Shown: piece after piece, positions 1 to 7,331 of the stretch
How positions within the stretch are numbered: position 1 is the first letter of the stretch
Layout: every line of letters starts with the position of its first letter
NCBI GenBank assembly: GCA_019429385.1
Contig: JAHYIS010000003.1
Span: 1-34,824 of the forward strand
Length of the DNA: 34,824 bases
Reading direction: 5' to 3'
Source: ANME-2 cluster archaeon
GTDB taxonomy: Archaea; Halobacteriota; Methanosarcinia; Methanosarcinales; Methanocomedenaceae
Translations under genes and position numbers: made by a program
The notes under the pieces: generated by a model
Told to the model about the DNA's origin: nothing
Seen by the model: only the letters and a program-made list of their open reading frames with translations
Databases searched by the model: none

Positions 1-41
1 CATCCGAGCGGGTGGATATATCCAAAAATGGAGGAAAAGAA

Positions 42-1208
42 ATGAATAAGAAAATATCAGCAGTATTAATATCTGCGCTCATGGTGCTGACCATGTTTAC
101 AGCTTTGGTGCCTTCTGCATCAGCTGCAAGAACAGTACAGGCACCTTATGAGTTTATGGGTGTTGTAAATCAAACCCCAATAGACTCGGAATATTTCAAT
201 GTATCCGCAGAATCACGAACGAGTCCAAGTATTTTATACTATGACCTGGACGATCAAGCAGGTTATGAGACACTATCATTCTATACCTATATAGATGAAG
301 AATTGACGATTAAGGAAGGTCACCTGACTTATACCACCAGTGCCTGGGATGATGAAGATGGCAATACATTTGTTGCCTGGCTTGGCGAGAAATATTATGT
401 CGTCGAGAACTCTTCAAGCAAGTGGATCATCAGCGACCTTATCGTGGATGAAGATGATTCAGATGACCATCTCCTGAGAGTTGGCGAAACCCTTACTCTT
501 GCTGAAGGCTGGTCTATCACCGCTCTTGAAATAGATGTGGATGGTAAGAAAGCATGGATGTCTCTGTCTAAAGACGGCGAAGAAGTTTCCAACAAGGTTG
601 TCAAGGAATTTGGTTCTGATGATGCAGCCGGCACAGGGTACTTTGTTTATGAAGATGACCTTGGTGCAAACGATGATTCAGAAGTCATGAACTTTACTGT
701 TGAGACCGTGTTCGCAGGTATGAATACCAATCTGGTGAAGATCAATGATATCGATTTGATTTCACTTGATGTCCTTGAGATCAAGAGTTCAACAAATGAT
801 GTTGTTAAAGACTTTGATGTTAAGAATATGAGCCAATACACGATAACCGTCGATAACGCCGATGATATATCACTGGCAGAAGATGGTGTCGTTGAAATCA
901 TGGATGACAGGTTCGCTATCAGAGTCACTGACGGTAAATCCATGGCAGGTCTTGGTAAAATCATTATCATCGAAGGCGATGGTACACACACAGCAACCAG
1001 GACAGCCACACCAACTCCAACCGTGACCCAAGTAGGTACAGAACCTGGAACAGGTACTGAACCCGGTACCGCTACAGCAACAGCAACAGCAACCGCAACT
1101 GAAGTCGTGCCCACCCCAACTCCCACAAAGGAGCCTGGATTTGAGGCAGTGTTCGCAGTAGCAGGTCTGCTCGCAGTAGCCTATCTGGTACTCAGACAGC
1201 GTGATTAA
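42..1208 (+). CDS. S-layer-like surface protein with PGF-CTERM tail
   Basis: Exported cell-surface protein. It has a signal peptide (MNKKISAV start, hydrophobic core, ASA cleavage region), one acidic beta-rich domain over roughly residues 40-310 that resembles the Methanosarcina S-layer duplication domain (DUF1608/PF07752 type), a Thr/Pro-rich linker that would be O-glycosylated, and a C-terminal PGF motif, hydrophobic helix and basic end (EPGFEAVFAVAG then LRQRD). That tail is the archaeosortase-type PGF-CTERM signal, so the protein is probably cleaved and lipid-anchored. The start is taken at ATG 42 because GGAGG lies at 30-34; a GTG at 12 would only add ten residues across the ribosome-binding site. 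Characterised Methanosarcina S-layer proteins carry two tandem domains. This one appears to carry one, so it may be an accessory sheath protein rather than the main lattice protein. Confidence 0.75.
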   Translation: MNKKISAVLISALMVLTMFTALVPSASAARTVQAPYEFMGVVNQTPIDSEYFNVSAESRTSPSILYYDLDDQAGYETLSFYTYIDEELTIKEGHLTYTTSAWDDEDGNTFVAWLGEKYYVVENSSSKWIISDLIVDEDDSDDHLLRVGETLTLAEGWSITALEIDVDGKKAWMSLSKDGEEVSNKVVKEFGSDDAAGTGYFVYEDDLGANDDSEVMNFTVETVFAGMNTNLVKINDIDLISLDVLEIKSSTNDVVKDFDVKNMSQYTITVDNADDISLAEDGVVEIMDDRFAIRVTDGKSMAGLGKIIIIEGDGTHTATRTATPTPTVTQVGTEPGTGTEPGTATATATATATEVVPTPTPTKEPGFEAVFAVAGLLAVAYLVLRQRD

Positions 1209-1229
1209 AGAGAACAAATATATTTGAAT

Positions 1230-1265
1230 GAAGGGATTTTTTTATCCCTTCTTCTTTCTTTTTTA
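1230..1265 (+). terminator. Hairpin plus T-rich terminator
   Basis: GAAGGGAT (1230-1237) and ATCCCTTC (1244-1251) form a perfect 8-bp stem around a T6 loop. The stem is followed by a pyrimidine-rich stretch ending in TTTTTT. It lies 22 bases after the S-layer-like gene and fits termination of that transcript. Confidence 0.7.
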
Positions 1266-1308
1266 GGTCAAATTGATTACAGTATTATTCGTCGTAGGGG
1301 AATAGATT

Positions 1309-1884
1309 ATGTTTTTTCACAAGAATATTCTAATCATTGGTTTTTTAATTTCAATCATTGTATTATCAGGTTGTACAGACAATACCGGCAATGAAGATCT
1401 GGCAGATATTCCGGAAGATACTTCAAGTTCTGATAACACATCGATAATTCCAGGAAATCTCAGCCTCATGGTCATAGTGGACCCATTACCAGATGGTTAT
1501 GAGATTCTGGGGACACTCCCGATATCAGATGATTATGCTCAATATTCAGAAAATATTATCGATGCAAGAGAAGGAGCCTACAGGGATACAGAGAATACTG
1601 ATGTTTTTCTGGATATAATAGAGTTAGATTCAAAGCAAGCAGCACTGGACTTCATTTCACGTTACAAATCACAGTATATACCTCTTGAGACTATAGAAAG
1701 ATTTACTTCCATTTCATTTAACGGACATGAGGCCACCAGAATCGTCCAGTACAGGAATTCCGGGGGCAGTCAAATACCCAAATACCAGATTATCTGGAAT
1801 AAAGAAAACCTGGTTTTTTTAGTAAGAAGCAACTCCCACCTTGAAAGTTCTTCACTGGAGCTGGCAAAGGCAACAGGGCAGTAA
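1309..1884 (+). CDS. Putative lipoprotein of unknown function
   Basis: Small exported protein of 191 residues. The N terminus is hydrophobic and ends in a lipobox (VLSGC, Cys22), so it is probably lipid-anchored on the outer face of the membrane. A Ser/Asp/Thr-rich linker follows to about residue 50, then a mixed alpha/beta domain with several YR/YK and IIW segments that I cannot assign to a family. It sits between two surface proteins on the same strand but has its own upstream terminator and a downstream T-run (1902-1909), so it is probably transcribed alone. Function unknown. Confidence 0.6.
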   Translation: MFFHKNILIIGFLISIIVLSGCTDNTGNEDLADIPEDTSSSDNTSIIPGNLSLMVIVDPLPDGYEILGTLPISDDYAQYSENIIDAREGAYRDTENTDVFLDIIELDSKQAALDFISRYKSQYIPLETIERFTSISFNGHEATRIVQYRNSGGSQIPKYQIIWNKENLVFLVRSNSHLESSSLELAKATGQ

Positions 1885-1901
1885 TAATTAACAATACCTT
1901 C

Positions 1902-1909
1902 TTTTTTTT
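1902..1909 (+). terminator. T-run terminator
   Basis: Eight consecutive T residues 18 bases after the lipoprotein stop codon. Archaeal RNA polymerase terminates at such U-tracts. No stem precedes it. Confidence 0.4.
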
Positions 1910-2004
1910 ACCAACAACAACAAAGGATATGTAATAGTAGTGCCCACATTGATAGTAAACGAGGTGTTATTATTACCTTAAAAAATGGATTTCAATTAAA
2001 ATAT

Positions 2005-3552
2005 TTGCTCATAATTGCCCTTGTGATTTCAATTTTTTGCTCAACTGCACAGGCATGGGAAGATGCGGATCTCGAGCATTGGGCCAGTGGAAAATCCGGC
2101 AAGTTATACTGGGGAGATACCCTTGAAAATGGTGTCTATAAGGTTGAAGCCTATGACTTTCCAAGAACCGATAGAAAAGGCCAGATAAATACGCCCTATG
2201 TCGGAATAAATCTGTACAAGGACGGCGAACTGGTTGCCAGCGACAGTATGCTGATATGGGATTCGTTCATGTATGAAGGTGAAGTAAGAGTAACGGTCAA
2301 AAGTATTATGTCAGCCAGTGATATTAACTGGCAGGACGATACCTATAAACCCTGGGCAGAAGTGAGCGTAGAACTGCGCGGACTTCCTGATGTGGCCATC
2401 TCTATTGGGACAGACAAGGATACCTACAAAGTTACCGACAAAAAGATATCTGTTACACTTACGGCAAAGAACAGTGGCACTGCTCCTCTGGAGGATGTAA
2501 AAATGTACGTGGATTTCGGGAAATTGGAATTTGACCCCACAAGCCCAAATAAAAAGACCGATTTCACGTACAAGGATATCCACCACGCTGCTTCGGTAAC
2601 CGAAACCTTCATCCTGAAAGTTCCTTCTGATATGAAGGATACTGACTACGAGATAACAGCCAATGTTACCGGCATAGATGAAAAAGATGAAAGTCATGAA
2701 TTTAATGGTAGCGGTGACCTTACAGTCGAAAATATGATCACTATCATAAAGAACACAAGGGAAGATATCTTCATGACCGATACGGCATTTGTGCAACTAA
2801 TAATCAGTAACAATGGCGCTTATGCAGTGAAAAGTATCGAACTGGAAGATACCCTTGGAGATTACTTTGAGTTGATCGGCAGTTCTTCCCTTGTGTGGAA
2901 TTTTGACCTTGGAGCAGGTGAGTTCAAAGACTACAAATATACTATCAAACCCGTAAAACCAAACAAGAATGGATATACCCTTCCTGAAGCAAAAGCCAGC
3001 TGGATGGTGAATGGGATCGAGTATAACCAGACATCCGAATCACCTAAGATCATTGTACACGGCTCAAAAATACTTCTTGAGAAAACCGTTAGTCCTACCA
3101 AGGCTAATCCTAATACGAACCTGACAGTTACCGTCACTGCAACAAATGTTGGTGACGTTAAGGCCAGTGTAGAGATCTTTGACCAATCGCCATTACCTGA
3201 GAATGTAATTTTAGTAAGCGGTGAAATGTACACGAAAAAAGTAATCGGTGAAGAGGACAGTGTCAGTTTGAGCTATGTTATCAAGGCAGAAACGAATGGG
3301 TTTTATGAATTGCCCAAAGCAACAGCCAAATTCTTTGACCTCCAGTTATACCGCAGCGAAGAATTATCCAACTCCCCGATATTCACTTCAGGAAATCCAC
3401 CACCTGCAGGTCAAACCCCTCGTCCTGGTGAGACCTATACACCCAAACCCACACCAGTTCCCACAGCAACCCCGGAAGAACCCGGTTTTGGGATTCTTAC
3501 AGCCATAATGGGCGTATGTTTGGCCATGTTCATATCCATGCATCGGCATTAA
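2005..3552 (+). CDS. CARDB/DUF11-like surface protein with PGF-CTERM tail
   Basis: Large exported protein. It has an N-terminal hydrophobic signal (LLIIALVISIFCSTAQA) and at least three Ig-like beta-sandwich repeats of the CARDB/NEW3 type, recognisable by SVTLTAKNSG (about 150-160), VQLIISNNGAYAV (about 255-268) and LTVTVTATNVGDV (about 372-384). A Pro/Thr linker follows and then a PGF-CTERM tail (EEPGFGIL, hydrophobic helix, HRH end). Such proteins typically form or decorate the archaeal surface layer. The start is uncertain: TTG 2005 has no ribosome-binding site, and the open frame runs further upstream without ATG or GTG. An out-of-frame ATG at 1985 would give a better signal peptide if one base were missing, so a sequencing frameshift or rare start is possible. 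Confidence 0.65.
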   Translation: MLIIALVISIFCSTAQAWEDADLEHWASGKSGKLYWGDTLENGVYKVEAYDFPRTDRKGQINTPYVGINLYKDGELVASDSMLIWDSFMYEGEVRVTVKSIMSASDINWQDDTYKPWAEVSVELRGLPDVAISIGTDKDTYKVTDKKISVTLTAKNSGTAPLEDVKMYVDFGKLEFDPTSPNKKTDFTYKDIHHAASVTETFILKVPSDMKDTDYEITANVTGIDEKDESHEFNGSGDLTVENMITIIKNTREDIFMTDTAFVQLIISNNGAYAVKSIELEDTLGDYFELIGSSSLVWNFDLGAGEFKDYKYTIKPVKPNKNGYTLPEAKASWMVNGIEYNQTSESPKIIVHGSKILLEKTVSPTKANPNTNLTVTVTATNVGDVKASVEIFDQSPLPENVILVSGEMYTKKVIGEEDSVSLSYVIKAETNGFYELPKATAKFFDLQLYRSEELSNSPIFTSGNPPPAGQTPRPGETYTPKPTPVPTATPEEPGFGILTAIMGVCLAMFISMHRH

Positions 3553-3565
3553 CCGGGAGATAACA

Positions 3566-4093
3566 ATGGAGCCGATAATTGATGTGATCAAATCCCGCAG
3601 GAGTGTCAGGCAGTTTTTAGACCGGCCTGTTGAAGATGATCTTATCGCAGAGATCCTTGAAGCTGGCCGGTGGGCGCCGTCCGGCCTGAACAACCAGCCC
3701 TGGCGTTTTGTAGTGGTCAGAGACAGACGACTTATAGCCGCACTGGCAGAATGTACCCGGTACGGCGCGATTATTCTGGGGACATCCCTTTTGATCGCAG
3801 TATTCCTTGATGAAGATGTGATGTATGACCACACCAAGGATACCTTAGCCTGCGGTGCAGCCATACAGAACATGTTACTTGCAACCCACGGTACCGGACT
3901 GGGTGCCGTTTGGCTGGGCGAGATATTGAACCGAAAAGCTGAAGTGTGCCGCATTCTTGAAGCACCGGGCTCAATGGAACTGATGGCAGTTATTGCAGTT
4001 GGTTATCCCGCTCCGGGTGGCAGCAATCCAGGGGTGCGTCGCGATATTTCGGAGATTGCTTTTGCAGAGCGGTTCAACAAGCCTATTTCTTAA
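3566..4093 (+). CDS. Nitroreductase-family FMN oxidoreductase
   Basis: Cytoplasmic flavoprotein of the nitroreductase superfamily (175 aa, usual length). The N terminus has the FMN-phosphate signature SRRSVRQF (about 11-18). GRWAPSGLNNQPWRFVVV (about 33-50) is the conserved FMN/substrate segment, and a central AIQNMLLA and GLGAVWLG stretch forms the dimer and flavin pocket. ATG 3566 follows GGGAG at 3555-3559 with normal spacing. Family members reduce quinones, nitroaromatics or F420/NAD(P)H-linked substrates, and the actual substrate cannot be inferred. It lies 13 bases after the surface-protein gene. Its last 11 bases overlap the 3' end of the opposing ubiB-like gene. Confidence 0.88.
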   Translation: MEPIIDVIKSRRSVRQFLDRPVEDDLIAEILEAGRWAPSGLNNQPWRFVVVRDRRLIAALAECTRYGAIILGTSLLIAVFLDEDVMYDHTKDTLACGAAIQNMLLATHGTGLGAVWLGEILNRKAEVCRILEAPGSMELMAVIAVGYPAPGGSNPGVRRDISEIAFAERFNKPIS

Positions 4094-5702
4094 ATAGTAC
4101 CATTGTACCCAGAAAGATGCTTATAACAAACCCGCCAATACCTGCAATCTGAAGTACAATTTCTCCTCGTGCAAATACCAGTAACGCGGCTGATGATGCC
4201 AGCAAAACAATAATGTAAAGACGCTGCAAAATATTGTTGATGAAACGTCTTTTTTTAGCAGCAGTTTCCTGTTTGGTGATGTTTAGCGTTTTTATGATCC
4301 TCAAAGTTTCAAATATATCATTGATACCAGCAGGTATGCTTTTAAAAGCTTCATAGATATTGTCCCATTCCATCTGGAAGTCTTCAACCATTTTTGTGGG
4401 CGAATACTTTTTCCTGGCAATTTCCCTGGACAGGGCTTTCACTTCATCCATAAGATTAAAATCCGGGTCAAGGTCAAGACAGGTACTCTCAACCAGGACA
4501 AGAGCCCTCTCAAGCAGCGAAAATGTGCGAGGCAATGACAGGTCATATTTCAATGCAAGCTTGACAAAATCATCACTGTGCCGTTCACCCCTTCCATAAT
4601 GCTGCCTGGATATAAGTTCGTCAATATCCCATTTGAAAGCATGAATGTCGATCTCATCAACAGGTTTGTGGGCCATTTTTAACATTGAGTTCGCAACCAT
4701 GTCAACATCTTTTATGTAGACAGCATAGAACACAGAGTACATATCTTTCATGATACCAGAATCAAGCTTTCCGATAGCGCCGAAGTCAAGATATGCAATA
4801 TTACCGTTCTTCATAACGAATATGTTGCCTGGATGCGGGTCTGCGTGGAAGAATCCGTCTATATAAACCATTTTGAGGAAACTGGTTGAAATGAGCTTTG
4901 CGACCCTTTTTTTCTCAGCAGAATTGAATGTCCTGTATTCCCTTAGCGTTACACCGTAAATATGTTCCATTACAATAATATTGTCATTGGTCAACTCCCA
5001 GTAGACCTTGGGAATATGTACCTGGTTGAAATCTTTGAAATTCTCCCTGAAGCGTTCCATATTGAAAGCTTCATTGCGGTAATCCAGTTCACGGTTCAAC
5101 ATGGTCTTGAATTCTTCAAGAAAACCGTCAACGTCAATCTTATCATTGATCTTTAGCAATTTCAGGAAAATGAATTTCAGATCATATAATATATCCAGGT
5201 CAAGATTGATCACATCCATCATACCCGGCCTTGCAATCTTGACCGCTACATCCTCCCCGTTCAGTACGGCTTCGTATACCTGGGCAATGGAGGCACTGGC
5301 AATCGGTTCTGTGTTAAAATCATCAAAGAGTGCAGTAAAATCGCTATGTACTCCGGTGTCATTTGATGTAGTACCACATATAACGCTAAATGCTTCCTGC
5401 ATCCTTTCAAAATCGTACGGTTGTACTCTTTCCTGAAGTTTTTCCAGTTCTGCGCCATATTCAACAGGAACAATATCAGGCCGTTTACTCATGGCCTGAC
5501 CAAGTTTGATAAAACTGGGCCCAAGCTCTTCTAAAGCCATACGGAGTTTTACTGAATTGGACCTGCGCTCAAAATCTATCGGACAGGTACACAGGTCTAC
5601 CGGTTCCGCTCTTTGCCTGGATTCTTTAGATAAGATACTGAATAGTCGGTATTTGTAAAAAACCCGTGTAATTTTCATGTACCGTTTGATCTTGCTGAAC
5701 AT
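4083..5702 (-). CDS. UbiB/ADCK (ABC1) atypical kinase-like membrane protein
   Basis: Member of the UbiB/COQ8/ADCK family, atypical protein-kinase-fold ATPases linked to isoprenoid quinone synthesis and lipid handling. Visible motifs: KxGQ (KLGQ, 66-69), the Ala-rich loop ASIAQVY (about 137-143) that replaces the kinase P-loop, the lysine in VAVKIARPG (about K155), the catalytic HADPHPGN (286-293) and the metal-binding LDFG (305-308). The C terminus has two hydrophobic helices (about 492-536), as in bacterial UbiB. In a methanophenazine- or menaquinone-using archaeon it may support respiratory-lipid synthesis; that is inference. A TATA-like CTTTATAAA lies about 27-35 bases upstream of the ATG, suggesting a leaderless or very short-leader mRNA. 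Confidence 0.88.
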   Translation of the reverse strand: MFSKIKRYMKITRVFYKYRLFSILSKESRQRAEPVDLCTCPIDFERRSNSVKLRMALEELGPSFIKLGQAMSKRPDIVPVEYGAELEKLQERVQPYDFERMQEAFSVICGTTSNDTGVHSDFTALFDDFNTEPIASASIAQVYEAVLNGEDVAVKIARPGMMDVINLDLDILYDLKFIFLKLLKINDKIDVDGFLEEFKTMLNRELDYRNEAFNMERFRENFKDFNQVHIPKVYWELTNDNIIVMEHIYGVTLREYRTFNSAEKKRVAKLISTSFLKMVYIDGFFHADPHPGNIFVMKNGNIAYLDFGAIGKLDSGIMKDMYSVFYAVYIKDVDMVANSMLKMAHKPVDEIDIHAFKWDIDELISRQHYGRGERHSDDFVKLALKYDLSLPRTFSLLERALVLVESTCLDLDPDFNLMDEVKALSREIARKKYSPTKMVEDFQMEWDNIYEAFKSIPAGINDIFETLRIIKTLNITKQETAAKKRRFINNILQRLYIIVLLASSAALLVFARGEIVLQIAGIGGFVISIFLGTMVLFKK

Positions 5703-5728
5703 CCTGTTTTATATCAGCGTGTTATATG

Positions 5729-5737
5729 TTTATAAAG
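5729..5737 (-). promoter_or_regulatory. TATA-like box for the ubiB-like gene
   Basis: CTTTATAAA on the minus strand, 27-35 bases upstream of ATG 5702. A start about 25 bases downstream of it would fall at or next to the initiation codon. Confidence 0.4.
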
Positions 5738-5834
5738 ATAACTTTTTTTACCACGCGTATGGTTCACGGTTAAAGGCCGACCTTTTGAGGTTAATTATTT
5801 CACTGAAGAAAATCCGAATGTAAAGGAGGATTTT

Positions 5835-5867
5835 ATGGTATTGTGCAACATCAAAAATTTTAAGTAA
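5835..5867 (+). CDS. Possible 10-codon leader peptide upstream of uspA-like gene
   Basis: ATG 5835 opens a ten-codon frame (MVLCNIKNFK, TAA at 5865-5867). It is preceded at ideal spacing by AAAGGAGGA (5822-5830), a near-perfect match to the anti-Shine-Dalgarno tail of the 16S in this window. The UspA-like gene downstream, by contrast, has no ribosome-binding site at its ATG 5878. This may be a leader peptide allowing reinitiation, or the ribosome site may serve a frameshifted start. It is sequence-based speculation with no homology support. Confidence 0.3.
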   Translation: MVLCNIKNFK

Positions 5868-5877
5868 TGAAACAATA

Positions 5878-6351
5878 ATGAGTATCATAATGATAAAACG
5901 GATTCTTGTACCAGTTAAATCCACCCGAGGGTCGGATAGGGCAATAGATTTCGCCTGTGAGCTGGCTGGCCAGCTTAATGCATCCATTCATCTAATTACC
6001 GTTGATTTTATTGACATGGCAGAAAAGAGCAGGATGAACCATCAATTAATGGAAGAAACGATCCGTAGATGCAAGGGACGTGAAATTGCCGCAACGTATT
6101 CAGTAGTATCTGCCGAGACCCTGGAAGACGTTGCCATAGTGATCTCAAGGTTTGCAGAGGACTATGACCTTATTATAATGGGGCATTGCAAGTATAAGAA
6201 AATATACAAGTTCCTGCGCGATAGTGTTGCCGAGAATCTCATAAAATTATCTCCCTGCCCGGTAGTGGTGGCTGCGGTTGAATGTGAGGATGACGACCGA
6301 AATACTCCTTCATTTAAAAGTTCAGATCGAGGAAATGTAAGCAACCATTGA
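5878..6351 (+). CDS. UspA-family universal stress protein with altered ATP-site motif
   Basis: Universal stress protein fold, about 157 aa. It begins IKRILVPVKSTRGSDRAIDFA and has the central DLIIMGHC and C-terminal VAENLIKLSPCPVVVAAVE segments of the family. In ATP-binding UspA proteins the motif is G-2x-G-9x-G-(S/T). Here the segment is GHCKYKKIYKFLRDSV, so the second and third glycines are Lys and Asp. The protein probably binds nucleotide poorly or not at all, or has another ligand. A second possible start is ATG 5890. Its last 30 bases overlap the 3' end of purQ on the other strand. Confidence 0.82.
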   Translation: MSIIMIKRILVPVKSTRGSDRAIDFACELAGQLNASIHLITVDFIDMAEKSRMNHQLMEETIRRCKGREIAATYSVVSAETLEDVAIVISRFAEDYDLIIMGHCKYKKIYKFLRDSVAENLIKLSPCPVVVAAVECEDDDRNTPSFKSSDRGNVSNH

Positions 6352-7014
6352 ATCGAATATCTTTTTTCCATCTTCCGAACCCAGGATCAGCTCTGAAGCC
6401 CGCTCAGGATGTGGCATCATTCCGAGGACATTACCTTGCTCATTAATGATCCCTGCAATGTTTTCAATGGAGCCGTTAGGGTTTGCTTCATCAGTAGCAT
6501 TACCTGTTCCGTCCACGTACCTGAATGCCACTTTTTTGCTTGAATCGAGTTCTGATAATGTGTGCTCGTCTGCAAAATAATTCCCTTCCATGTGTGCAAT
6601 GGGTATCCTGATGACCTCGCCCCTTTTGAAGGAATTGGTGAACGGGGATGTATTATTCTCCACTCTCAGATTGACCCACTCACACCTGAACTTCGGGTAG
6701 CGGTTGGTCATAAGCGCACCGGGCAGCAGTCCCGATTCCACCAGTATCTGGAACCCGTTGCAGATGCCCAGTACGGGCAGTCCCTTATCCGCCATCTTCC
6801 TGACGGTATTCATAACAGGCGCCCTGGCAGCTATGGCACCCGCACGCAGGTAATCGCCATAGGAGAATCCGCCTGGTATTACTACACCATCATATCCTTC
6901 CAGTTCATCCTTATACCATACCAGGTCGGTATCCACACCGAGTACTTCTGAGAGGACGTAGTGCACGTCATGGTCGCAGTTACTGCCGCCGAACTGAAGG
7001 ACTGCAATTTTCAT
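6322..7014 (-). CDS. purQ: Phosphoribosylformylglycinamidine synthase subunit PurQ
   Basis: Glutamine amidotransferase subunit of FGAM synthase, step four of purine synthesis. It releases ammonia from glutamine for PurL, with PurS as the third subunit. Class I amidotransferase triad: Cys85 in GICNGFQ, with His202 and Glu204 in PHPERASE. The N-terminal AVLQFGGSNCDHD and PGGFSYGDYLRAGA are family signatures. Length 230 aa is typical of the stand-alone archaeal/Gram-positive form. It is two bases downstream of purS, so the two are cotranscribed. purL is not in the window. Confidence 0.96.
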   Translation of the reverse strand: MKIAVLQFGGSNCDHDVHYVLSEVLGVDTDLVWYKDELEGYDGVVIPGGFSYGDYLRAGAIAARAPVMNTVRKMADKGLPVLGICNGFQILVESGLLPGALMTNRYPKFRCEWVNLRVENNTSPFTNSFKRGEVIRIPIAHMEGNYFADEHTLSELDSSKKVAFRYVDGTGNATDEANPNGSIENIAGIINEQGNVLGMMPHPERASELILGSEDGKKIFDSMVAYISSI

Positions 7015-7016
7015 CC

Positions 7017-7262
7017 TTATTCCTCGATAACGATATCGTAATTATGGATAACAGGATTTGCCAGCAGGCGCATGCACATATCATTCACCCTGGCTCGGGC
7101 CTCATCTATGGACGGTGCATCAAGGTCAATAATGAACCGTTTTTGCATCTGCAGGGAATTGGTGGTAAAACTAAGATGTTCGAGTGCCCTTTTTATTGTG
7201 GATGCTTCAGGGTCTAACATTCCGCTTTTAAGTCCAATGGTAACTTCGGCGTGGTATTGCAT
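7017..7262 (-). CDS. purS: Phosphoribosylformylglycinamidine synthase subunit PurS
   Basis: Small structural subunit (81 aa) bridging PurL and PurQ in the three-part FGAM synthase. The family pattern is clear: VTIGLKSGMLDPEASTIKRAL at the N terminus and ARARVNDMCMRLLANPVIHNY near the C terminus. The minus-strand leader carries GAGG followed by an AT-rich spacer before ATG 7262. It directly precedes purQ and follows argS by 69 bases on the same strand. Confidence 0.95.
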   Translation of the reverse strand: MQYHAEVTIGLKSGMLDPEASTIKRALEHLSFTTNSLQMQKRFIIDLDAPSIDEARARVNDMCMRLLANPVIHNYDIVIEE

Positions 7263-7331
7263 TTTATATAAACCTCAGAATCTGACAACGTATTTTAGGA
7301 GCAGGACAATAATTACCTTTTCGGTATTGCA

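Noticed and set aside
647-1126. Long minus-strand frame rich in Val/Ala/Gly
   Set aside because: It is the reverse of the Thr/Pro linker and S-layer domain codons; the plus-strand protein has signal peptide, domain and sorting tail.
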